NCBI GenBank assembly: GCA_033032175.1
Contig: CM065321.1
Coordinates: forward strand, 12,670,501-12,734,500
Direction: 5' to 3'
From: Saturnia japonica
Lineage: Eukaryota > Arthropoda > Insecta > Lepidoptera > Saturniidae
DNA length: 64,000 nucleotides
Below, one piece after another: positions 21,701-30,340 of this stretch (position 1 is its first letter; each line of letters opens with the position of its first letter). A model generated the notes under the pieces. It had not been told where the DNA came from and ran no database searches. It was given only the letters and a program-made list of their open reading frames with translations. Both the position numbers and the translations under genes were made by a program.

Positions 21701-22115
21701 TCAAATATCCAACATGCTACACAACAGGGTAACCAGCCCCAAAACGGAAGCTCGTTAAATTCTAATATCCGGCGTGCTACACAACAGGGTAACCAGCCCC
21801 AAAACGGAAGCTCGTTAAAGCCTAATATCCAGCGTGCTACACAACAGGGTAACCAGCCCCAAAACGGAAGCTCGTTAAATTCTAATATCCAGCGTGCTAC
21901 ACAACAGGGTAACCAGCCACAAAACGGAAGCTCGTCAAAGTCTAATATCCAGCGTGCTACACAACAGGGTAACCAGCCCCAAAACGGAAGCTCGTCAAAG
22001 TCTAATATCCAGCGTGCTACACAACAGGGTAACCAGCCCCAAAACGGAAGCCCGTCAATGTCTAATATCCATCGTGCTACACAACATGGTAACCAGTCCC
22101 AAAATGGAAGCTCCG
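21701..22115 (+). repeat. Minisatellite, seven units of 60 bp, inside the Gypsy element
   Basis: Units start near 21714, 21774, 21834, 21894, 21954, 22014 and 22074, at exactly 60 bp period. The first six are almost identical and the seventh is diverged. Each encodes 20 residues in the frame opened by the -1 site, with the core ATQQGNQPQNGSS. All seven units are open in that frame. The array occupies the position where protease and RT should be, and ends within about 15 bp of RNase H coding sequence. Confidence 0.95.
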
Positions 22116-22118
22116 TAA

Positions 22119-24054
22119 GGAGGAGGTAAGGATCCGGGATCGAGGCTTATCCGTTGGCGGTTAAAACTTGAGGAGTTCGAATATGATATACAATACAAGA
22201 AAGGAAAAACTAATGCCAACGCCGACGCCCTGTCTCGATTTCCGGTGAACCCGATCCAGCCCACGGAATCTGCAGCAACAAATCCAGTCGTTGAGCAGAC
22301 CACGCGGGAAATGGACAGAGATCTGTTGGACTTACTCATATCCCCACCTTTGTTTAATCTTGATGAAAATATGTCACCAGGGTTTTTTGAACAAAATGAA
22401 AACTTACCACAGCTTCCTGGGTCAAACCCACCTTCTAATGCACCCACTGATATCCAAATCGAAGCTGACTCCACTCCGTCTACCAGTGCAAACCCGGAAG
22501 CACCCTTAGAGGATTATTCAACATTTCTCAAATCGATGGCTAACAGCAATAATTCATTCAACACCGAAATTGAAGAATACAACGAAAGCTTATTAAAATG
22601 CCCGTCAAAGGTAATCCTCGTACCTACATCTATTGATCTAGATGAGTCTAATCCATATATTGAAGATATTCGAAGTAATCCGGAGTTGAGTGATATCATA
22701 CTAAACTCTGAAAAGGAACTCCTCTCATTCCAGAAGTTAGATCTTAACAACAAAACTTATTACTTGTTATTTCTCAAGGTCTATCATTTCGATGAAGCTT
22801 CATATCCTGAAATTTTTGAAACACTGAAGAGGATAAGGAATGAACTAATAACAGTCCACGATATAAACGAAGTTGGTATATCCGATCTGAGAAACCCCTT
22901 TGAAAAGCACTCTTTTATCAAAATATATAACATGTTAATGTATCTCTTTCACAATTCACAAATAAAAATAAAAATATATCACAACAACATTGCATATTCA
23001 GCTCCTAACGAAATTAAGAAAATCTTATATGATAACCGTGATATTCCCATAGCTGGGCATTTAGGTTCAGTGAGGATGTATAATAGAATTAAGCAAACCT
23101 ATTATTGGAAAGGTATCCGCGGGGACATAGAATCCTATGTAAAGAAATGTAAATTATGCCAGGAAAACAAAGCACTTAGAAAGATAAATCGTGCTCCTAT
23201 GCAAATTACAAGCACATCAACAGAGCCAGGCCAGCGAATATCCATCGACGTAGTCGGACCGCTTCCTGAGGCTGGACCTGCAAAATTAAAATATATCCTA
23301 ACGATCCAAGATGATTTAACCAAATTTTCTTCGGCTTACCCCATCCGTAGCACTACGGCAAAAGAAACAAGTGAATGCCTTATACACTATATATCTATAT
23401 TCGGTATCCCTAAAATGATCCTTACAGACCAGGGAAGCAATTTCACCTCAGATCTTTTCAAAAAGACGTGTGAATTCCTTAAGATTAAAAATCTCTGGGC
23501 CTCACCTTATCACCCGCAAACCCAGGGTGCCCTGGAGAGAAGTCATGCAACGCTTAAGGAGTATCTAAAATCCTATATCAATGAAGAACATACTAATTGG
23601 CCACGATACGTCTATACAGCCATGCTCACCTATAATACTGCAGTACACTCCACTACAAATTTCTCTCCATATGAGCTGATGTTTGGCAAGAAATCCTACA
23701 TTCCAAACACAATTTTTGATGAAGCTCCCGGTGCAACATATCCTGATTATGTCCGAATGCTTCAAAATCGCTTAAAGTACTCAAGAGAGAAAGCAATGGA
23801 GCATATTACAAAATCTAAAATCACCTCCAAGACATATTATGATACTCGAACTCGTTCTAGACAGTATAACGTAGGAGACTTAGTATATTAAAAAAATCAT
23901 TTAAGACCAAGGAAAGCGTTATCACCAGTTTGGAAGGGACCTTACAAGATAGTAAATTATATGGAAACAATACACTCTCACTTCTTATTAATCGCCGCCA
24001 CGTCCGGCATCATTACGACGAAATAAAACCCGCGGAAACTACGGAAAATCTGTA
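22119..24054 (+). pseudogene. Gypsy pol, RNase H end and integrase, RT and protease missing
   Basis: The frame opens at 22119 and at once encodes the end of RNase H (RLIRWRLKLEEFEYDIQY, then NANADALSRF). A long linker follows, then integrase. The zinc-binding part has GHLGSVRMYNRI and CKLCQENK; the first His of the HHCC set seems replaced (context NRDIPIAGH). The catalytic core has Asp in ISIDVVGP, Asp in LTDQGSNFTS and Glu in QTQGALERSHATL. An in-frame TAA at 23889-23891 and a frameshift near 23960 break the C-terminal chromatin-binding part, which otherwise runs to about 24054. Without RT this copy cannot replicate by itself. Confidence 0.9.
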
Positions 24055-24138
24055 AAATTAAAAGTAAATTAGTAGATAAAATTAGGATAGGAATAAAATA
24101 GATTTAATAGATTAACTTACCTTAAATTATAGTTAATA

Positions 24139-26053
24139 ATGATTATTATTTGCAGTACGGTAAGGAGTCAATCCCATCAAAATTTCATCCAGCCAATTAC
24201 CTCAAGTCCAGGACTTTACTTCAACTATCTCGGCAAACTTAAAATTAATAACGGGCAATTGAACGTTTTAATGCCGTTGGATATCTCACATTTTGAGCCA
24301 CACATCGAAAACATAAATATTTCTCTTAATATAGCTAGGAATTTATGTATACAGGTTGGTTTATTGGATAATAACTGTCAGCATATATTGGAACCTTTAG
24401 TTGCCAGATACAATGACATGTGTAAGGAATTCGCATCCTTTTCATATTTAATCAATAAAAGAACTAAACGAGCTTGGATAGGGGGTATAGGCACATTAGT
24501 AAAACATATATTCGGTAATTTAGATGAGAATGATGGTATCAAATATGATGAGGCAATAAATGCCTTACTAACAAATCAGAAGAAGATGGTTTCTTTAGTT
24601 GGTTTCTTTAGTAAAGGATAATATATTAGTCACCACGTCAGTGATTTCAAAATTCAATGATACCGTCAACAAAATAAAAGTAAATGAAATTAATTTAAAT
24701 AAGGCCATCGACAAACTCTCAAAGGAAGTAAAAAATGTTTCCCTGATAGCAAGTAAACTTTGGTCCCAATTTAGTATAAACCAAATTCTTAATAATATAG
24801 AAGTTTCAATTTCAACTTTGACTTTTCAACTCGAAGACGTAACCAACACGATACTAATTCAGTCGTCAAAATATCCTACACCCGTCTATAATAACGACTC
24901 AACAATTGATTCGAGAGCTTGCTGATGGCCACCAACATTTACCCAGAGATTTGGAATTTCCTGTAAGTTTAGATCTAAGTTCAATACACTCTATGCTTAA
25001 GATTTCTAAAATTGTTACATATTATGTTAGTAATAAGGTAATTCTAATACTACAAATTCCATTAGTATCGATTAAGGAATATATGTTGTTCCATACTAAG
25101 GAATATATGTTGTTCCATATACTATTGGCTTGCCGACTCCTCATAGTCCTGACAAGCCTAGTACCTTTAGTTTAATAATACCTAACTCTAAATATATTGC
25201 AATGACCAAAGACAAAATACATTATTGTACGTTAAATGATTTAAATAACTGCAATGCGGTTTATAATGGGAAGTATATTTGTGAAATAACCAATGGTTAT
25301 GCATCAGACACCAAACCTATTTGTGAAAGTGAGTTCATGACTAAAGTGATTAGCAAAGTTCCCGAATATTGTGAAACAAAATTTATTTATGGTAATTTAG
25401 ATATATGGAAACCAATAGAACAAAATAAGTGGATTTATGTACAGTCGGTGCCTAGTAAAACCTCAATAGACTGCAGAAACGGAAGTCTTTTCGAAATTAA
25501 CATATTGGGTACCGCTATCATCACGGTACCTAACCACTGCATTGGCCACAGTAGAGGAACAACTTTAATACCCAAATTCAAGGAAATCAATATTACAGAG
25601 TCTATCAGTTATTCAGATTTTAACTTAATAAATGACACCTGCTGTAACACAAATCAGTTAAATTTAAGTATGAGTAATGTGTCCCCTATTACACTGCAAG
25701 ACATTGATTTAGACGAATTAAAATTAAATAAACAAATTTTCCTGGGAAAAGCCGAAAATACTCTAGACAATATACACATCATCAGATACGGAACACATTA
25801 TTCTATAGTAACTATAATTACTTTTATTTTAATAACTTGTTTAATCATTATTTTCTGTATTGTCAAACTATTCTTGTGTATTAAATCAGGCAGCCGTCTC
25901 TCCGAGTATCTTCCAAGATTTTCCCGATCAAATCCAGAAAACCCACCTCCAGTTCTCTCGAGTACACCTGAATCTATCATCCTTCAAAACCTAAACAAAC
26001 CTCAACTTCGGATGGAAGATATTCCATCTCCCAGTACCCGACGGAATATTTAA
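24139..26053 (+). pseudogene. Errantivirus env (F-protein type), at least three frameshifts
   Basis: This would be a membrane fusion glycoprotein of the insect errantivirus/baculovirus F type. In the first frame (24139-24621) a basic cleavage motif, RTKR, at residues 108-111 is followed by a Gly-rich hydrophobic stretch that fits a fusion peptide. The reading then changes frame near 24600, near 24890 and near 25130. The first change lies at a 13-bp tandem duplication (24588-24613). A 24-bp tandem duplication (25073-25120) keeps frame. The last frame (25130-26053) is Cys-rich and holds a transmembrane segment near residues 220-250, followed by a Pro/Ser-rich tail. The copy is inactive. A leader or spliced start upstream of 24139 is possible. 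Confidence 0.8.
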
Positions 26054-26114
26054 AGCTCCACTTCACATCCTTTTTCCTAAACTTCGGAATTTCAACCCCT
26101 AAGTTTAGTCCACC

Positions 26115-26123
26115 CCTGGGAGG
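26115..26123 (+). promoter_or_regulatory. Gypsy polypurine tract
   Basis: Short purine-rich CCTGGGAGG ends directly at the right LTR (TGTTATACC). It is shorter than usual, but the position is correct. Confidence 0.5.
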
Positions 26124-26325
26124 TGTTATACCTGTACTATGCGCCCTGTATTGTAGACCCGTCACCTTTTCCCGCCTAGTCATCATTCTGGCTGTCACGA
26201 CGCCTTGGCCGCCCATCCGTCCCACCAGTCTCATCCCAGTTTCCAGACCTGACGGTTGCTTAAGAATAATTATAAGTTTTAAGATCTTTTTTTTTTAAAA
26301 AGGATTTTAAAAGTTCCATATAACA
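26124..26325 (+). repeat. Gypsy right LTR
   Basis: A direct repeat of 19713-19913 with about five substitutions. It is followed by the GTTC duplication (26326-26329) and then BEL pol sequence. Confidence 0.9.
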
Positions 26326-26329
26326 GTTC

Positions 26330-27990
26330 GATGTTCGTGTCGCGTCGTCGGCTACGTTACAATACGTCGGTAGCCATCTCCATTGTTCTGCTTCGGTGAG
26401 CTCAGCTATTTCACTTAGACGGTGCGAGACATAGGGTGTATATCTGCGCTTGTCGTTCCGTATCCAGTACACGACAGTTGTTGAATCGGTCCAGTATACT
26501 GTGCGGGCGATATCTATGCGATGTTCACGACGTATAGTGTCGCTCAGGCGTGCTCCGATGACGGCGGCTTGTAATTCGAGACTTGGTATTGTTTGTACGC
26601 GTCTCGGGGCTACTTTAGATTTTGCAGCTACAAGTGCTACGTCGATGTAGCCGTCACCGTATATCGTTCGCCAATACGCCGTCGTCGAATATGCTTGTTC
26701 ACTCGCGTCGCACAGTATATGCAAATCTGTTATCCCCGTCGGTGCCAAACTGTAGTATCGCGGCAAGCGCAGGTTTGCTACATGTTCTAACTGTTGTAGC
26801 CAGTCGTCGAATGAACTTGCGTCCTCTTCGGGTATCTCGTCGTCCCAGCCGATCTGTAAGCGCCACAGGTTCTGCAGGAATATTTTCGCGCGTATCGTGT
26901 AGTGGCTGAGTAAGCCGAGCGGGTCATAGATTGACATAACCGCACTCAGAGCTTCTCGCTTTGTAGGTGCCCGCTTGCGTGCGCGTACATCGGCTGGTAC
27001 CCGATGCATGGACGTGTTAAACCCTAGTTCATCCGTAGCTGCATTCCAGTATAGGCCCAGGGTCTTTTCTTGTTCATGCCCGCCAAGTTGTGCGGGCGAT
27101 CGTGCGCGTAGCTCGTCCGGTGTTCCACTGAGTACGCTCGCTCGGTTGCTGCTCCATCCGCGTAACGTAAAGCCGGCTACTGCGTGGACTTCTTGTATTT
27201 CCCTTATAGTGTGGATAGCTGTTTCTTCATTGTCGTAGCTATCCACCAGGTCGTCCATGTAGTGGCTCTGCGTTATTGCCTTGAATGCGTCTGGATGCGT
27301 TCGTGCATTTTTTTCAGCGTTGCGGTCGCGTATATTGTGTGCTATGAACGGTGAGCATGCTGCGCCGAATATCAACGATCTCATTTTATATTTCTGTGGC
27401 GGCTTGTTCCGGTCGTTGCCTCGCCACAGAAATTGTTGTGCCGGCTGGTCCGCTTCGCGTATTCGTATTCTCAGAAACATTTCCTCTATATCAGCAGTGA
27501 CGGCGACGGGCTTCTCTCTGAACCGGAATAAAATCCCCTGCAGCGATCGTAGCAGGTCCGGTCCCTCTAATAACTCGTCGTTTAAACTCGTAGTTCCACT
27601 GCGTGCCGCGGCATCGAATACTACTCGTAGCTTGCCGGGTTTGTTCGGGTTGAATACAGCGAAGTGAGGTAAAAACCAGCTGATGTTGCTAGCCTGTTCG
27701 TGTCCCTCGCAGCGTACGGCGTAGCCCTTCTTAAACAAGTTTTTGATCTGACTTGTATACGCCGCCGCAAACTCTGTGGAACGATCCATTTTCTTTTCTA
27801 TCGAGTGAAGTCGTCGTAGCGCCATATTGTAGCTAGGTAGTAGGTAGTAGTAACCATTAGGTAGTACTACGTCGTCGCGGCGCCACGGTAGACCTACTTC
27901 GTAGCCTTCACTGCGTTGTTGGATCGTTCCGTCGAGTATTCGCGTCGCGCGCTTGTCGGCGTCGCTGGTTCTCGGTTCGCGGGCTACGCC
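26330..27990 (-). pseudogene. BEL/Pao pol, RT and RNase H part
   Basis: This part copies the BEL RNA and degrades the template. It is open on the minus strand from 28131 leftwards, but only residues from about 48 on are BEL. Landmarks are LPNGYYYLLPSYNMALRRL, FNPNKPGKLRVVFDAAAR, TADIEEMFLRI, FGAACSPF and YMDDLVDS (near residue 292). Then come YDPLGLLSHYTIRAKIF, ILCDASEQAYSTTAYW and YWTDSTTVVYWIRN (RNase H), ending WLPTYCNVADDATR at the Gypsy insertion. The next codons are at 19708 and below. Protease and gag, normally encoded upstream, are absent: the frame joins LINE ORF1 sequence at about 27985-28005. No stop codon occurs over more than 550 codons. Confidence 0.9.
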
Positions 27991-27994
27991 GAGC

Positions 27995-28829
27995 GCGTCT
28001 GCGATCTCGAAGGGGATTCTGCGGATTACGACGCGGAGTTTCCGGTCTTCGTTTAGTGTGTATGTATAGTACGCTAGTTTTTTCTCCGTGAGGAGCCTAG
28101 TGAGGTCTCGGTGGGCGTCCGACGTGCTCACCGGAGACTTGTATGCCCGTGGCGATACTACGGGCTTTCGTGTAGGGGATTTTTGAGAGTCTAATATTGG
28201 ACTCTAACTTTGTCCAGGCGGCTTTGTCCTGGACAATAACGGGCGGGGGGCGGGCTTTCCTCCCGGGAGGGCCTGCCGCGGGCGCGGGCGCGGACGCGGG
28301 GCGCGTGGGAGACGTGGGAATGGGGGTGCGCGTGTCGAGATCCGGTGTCGACGCTTTTGGGGCCCTGTCTTCGTCGCTGTTAGCGGCGCGTTTAGTTTTC
28401 CTAGATACGACGGTGGTAAAACCGTCGTCATCGTTGGCAGCGGGCCGGATGTTGGGGATTGATTGATCCATCTGATTCGGATCAGTGGATACGGGAGACT
28501 CTACAGGGAGAGCTGCGAAGGAGTTATGCACGGGAAGTGCGTTGCCTGCAGGCGTATCGGAGCGCCTTCCGCGGGGAATAGAGTTTCGCGAGTTAGGGCG
28601 GGAGGGGTGGCGCGCACCATGGCCTTTAGACAGAATGTCCTCAGGTGTAGGCACGGCGGGATTTCTGTATGGCGCGGCGACGATGGGTGCAGCGGCGGTG
28701 GGAACGTTGGCGGTGGGCGCGTCGGCGGATATGGACGAGACGGCGGATGTAGACGCGACGACGGCGGAGGTAGACGCGACGGCGGCGGGTTCGGAGTCGA
28801 CTAGCTCATACGTCGCACCGGGAGTTACT
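27995..28829 (-). pseudogene. Jockey-type LINE ORF1 N-terminal part, frameshifted and truncated
   Basis: ORF1 proteins bind LINE RNA. An open frame from about 28829 has an Ala/Ser/Pro-rich start and no in-frame ATG. It then reads EDILSKGH, GFTTVVSRKTKRAAN, a Pro/Ala-rich linker and PPPVIVQDKAAWTKLESNIR, typical of lepidopteran Jockey ORF1. A one-base shift near 28135 moves the reading into the next frame, with the start of a PRE_C2HC-like region (RDLTRLLTEKKLAYYTYTL, LRVVIRRIPFEIA). The zinc knuckles that should follow are replaced by BEL pol from about 28000. Both pieces are on one strand and join in frame. Confidence 0.75.
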
Positions 28830-29836
28830 TAGAGTGTGGCTGTGTACTCGGCGTACAAGTCAGTGACTCGGAGCTTCATAAAGTTGAAGACCTTATGAAG
28901 CTCATATTCGTGCACTGTTATTTATTTTGCCATCCCGCTGGCGGTTGGGAGGGCGGGGGAGTGAATTTAAGAAACCTCTCTGCCTGGAGGGCAGGGGGGT
29001 ACGCCAAATGAGTTTAACGGGCTCTTCGAGCCTGAAGCAATGAGACCTGTGTGTCACGGTGTAATGACGCACAGGAAAGGACCTAACGTTTCCCTAGGGG
29101 AGTCCCTAGCAGTCTCGTGGCAGAGGACGCAGACCGGTAAAACCGCGGCTCCGCCCAAACAACCACGAGGATGAAATCGTAAGGATAGGAAGGATTGGGT
29201 AGGAGACACCTGGGGCTTAACTATGCAAAAAGGCAAAGGCTAAGATTCCCAGGCCCGTCCGAGTTATCGTTTACCTCAGAAGGAGGTAACCGGAGAGCGC
29301 TCGGGTCACGCCTCGTTCGTCTTCGTTAACACCGCTAGGTATCCGACGAACGACCACTAAACGTGGATTTGCGTGTCTTTGAAACAAGATTGGCGCTGAA
29401 AAGCGCGTTTGTTGTCGTACTGAGAAGTACGGTTTTTCGTGTGCACCGAAGTGCTACACGAAATGCGCGAGCGAGACGGCGCTACGTGCGCAACGAGTAC
29501 CCAGATACTCGCTACACAACAATAACACCGTCTTCGCTATAAACCGCGGTATGTAAAGGCTTAAAAAACTAGCTTTAAACCGGCAGGCCTAGGACCGGGT
29601 CCGTGGATCAAAGCAAACAAGTCTCAACTAGTCTAAGCAGAGCGCGAAGTTCAATGAAATAGCTTAAAAAACCAGCTTTAGATTGTGTACTCTGAACCGG
29701 CAGGCCTAGGACCGGGTCCGTGGATCAGAGTAAACAAGTTCAAGCAGTAATGAAATAAATTACGAAAGCGATCGAGAGCGCTAACGGACACGTCCGTTCA
29801 CACCAACGGTCGAAATCGGAATCCCTTGCCTCGTCG
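28830..29836 (-). other. LINE 5' untranslated region
   Basis: About 1 kb of moderately GC-rich DNA lies between LTR and ORF1, with no long frame that I would call a gene. It contains self-complementary words (for example GAAGCTC/GAGCTTC at 28872-28905) and the repeat pair at 29559-29760. Jockey elements carry an internal promoter near their 5' end, expected at 29800-29836. Confidence 0.5.
29559..29760. repeat. Two-unit direct repeat in LINE 5' region
   Basis: Two units are offset by 103-117 bp. Both contain GCTTAAAAAACYAGCTTT and ACCGGCAGGCCTAGGACCGG, followed by GTCCGTGGATCA (cores at 29579-29610 and 29696-29727). Repeated 5' units in LINEs are sometimes promoter modules; that role here is inferred. 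Confidence 0.85.
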
Positions 29837-30256
29837 TCGCAGTACTGCCGCCCTCTCCGCTATATTTAACCTCGCCCTTTGCCTCGCAACCGGTAGTGCG
29901 ATGGATTCCGTGCGGAGCGTCGCTCAGCCAATGAGTGCGCACGCCCTGTGTGCGCGCTCTCCGCAGAGCGAGGCTAAGGGACGGCAGTACCATGAGTCAC
30001 CATGCCAGATGTTCCGAGTCTGGCATGGTTCATCCTTACAACTAGTGAAATTTATACATTTAAACTTACAACTAGCTATATTCTTATTCTAATCGTTTTA
30101 AAATACACATATTCACACATATTCAGTTCATATTATTATATCTATTCCTAACACGTATTTATAAACCTTATTCCTAACACGTATTATTTCATTTATTTGT
30201 TCATTCTATACTATTAGACTATCGTTATTCGCTCGCCCCGCTCGCTGTCCGCAACA
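29837..30256 (-). repeat. BEL/Pao right LTR, U3 only
   Basis: 29849-30256 is near-identical to 17721-18128, and 29837-29848 (TCGCAGTACTGC) matches the duplicated LINE target. On the minus strand this is the 5' LTR. R, U5 and the primer site that should follow are gone, with LINE 5' sequence in their place. A TATA-like box is at 29861-29868. Confidence 0.85.
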
Positions 30257-30340
30257 AGTATCGTTCATATAGTATGCCTATGGGGAAATTTGGACAAAAA
30301 ATTAACTGTACTGACAGAACTACAGATTTATTAATATAGA
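30257..30340 (-). mobile_element. Helitron-like element, 5' part, right of the BEL insertion
   Basis: Starting with the second AGTAT (30257-30261), this matches 59243-59326 (CGTTC-TATA-TATGC, then GATTTAT and AATATA at the end). The minus-strand 5' end is TCTATATTAATAAATCTG at 30340. Together with 13848-14567 it makes an element of about 800 bp. Confidence 0.75.

Larger units (their letters stand above)
19713..26325 (+). mobile_element. Errantivirus-type Gypsy element with env, internally deleted, nested in BEL pol
   Basis: Two LTRs of 201-202 bp, starting TGTTATACC and ending TATAACA, flank 6.2 kb. The order is primer site, leader, gag, 60-bp tandem repeats, RNase H end, integrase, env and polypurine tract. 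The insertion is marked by the 4-bp duplication GTTC, the size Gypsy integrases make. The LTRs differ at roughly five sites plus A/T-run length. Protease, RT and most of RNase H (over 2 kb) are absent. With env this is an endogenous insect retrovirus lineage; this copy is defective in gag, pol and env. Confidence 0.9.
27990..29836 (-). mobile_element. Jockey-type LINE, 5' half, fused to BEL pol
   Basis: The minus strand from 29836 holds about 1 kb of 5' untranslated region, then ORF1 up to about 28000, where it changes to BEL pol without any spacer. Its 5' end abuts TCGCAGTACTGC of the BEL right LTR (29837-29848). That is the LTR position at which the other LINE sits in the left LTR. ORF1's zinc knuckles, all of ORF2 and the 3' end are missing. 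I cannot prove it is the same family as 14770-17706, because the two do not overlap. Confidence 0.75.
14568..30256 (-). mobile_element. BEL/Pao LTR retrotransposon with nested insertions
   Basis: The element reads on the minus strand. The right LTR is represented by its U3 (29849-30256). The pol RT-RNase H part lies at 26330 to about 27990, integrase at 18158-19712 and the left LTR at 17721-18128 plus 14568-14769. The reconstructed left LTR is about 610 bp, starting TGTTGCGG and ending CAATA. The 5-bp duplication AGTAT and two empty-site relatives fix the outer borders. Inside lie a LINE in the left LTR, a LINE 5' half fused to pol, and a Gypsy element in pol. Gag, protease, primer site and the right R-U5 are missing. 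The two U3 copies differ at only about five positions by eye, so the element is not very old. Confidence 0.85.

Noticed and set aside
21701..22115. CRISPR-like array (regular 60-bp units)
   Set aside because: Units are whole-length tandem repeats without distinct spacers, inside a eukaryotic retroelement.
21894..22118. Frame MLHNRVTSHKTEARQ... across the 60-bp repeats
   Set aside because: An alternative frame of the array. The frame reached from the -1 site is open over all seven units and fits the element better.
26450..28832. Several plus-strand frames of 65-128 codons
   Set aside because: Antisense of BEL pol and LINE ORF1.
14770..29836. Single full-length LINE in a solo LTR, with a BEL fragment inside ORF1, as the only model
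   Set aside because: Possible, but it needs the BEL fragment's U3 to end by chance exactly at the LINE target site. Kept as an alternative in the findings, not used for annotation.
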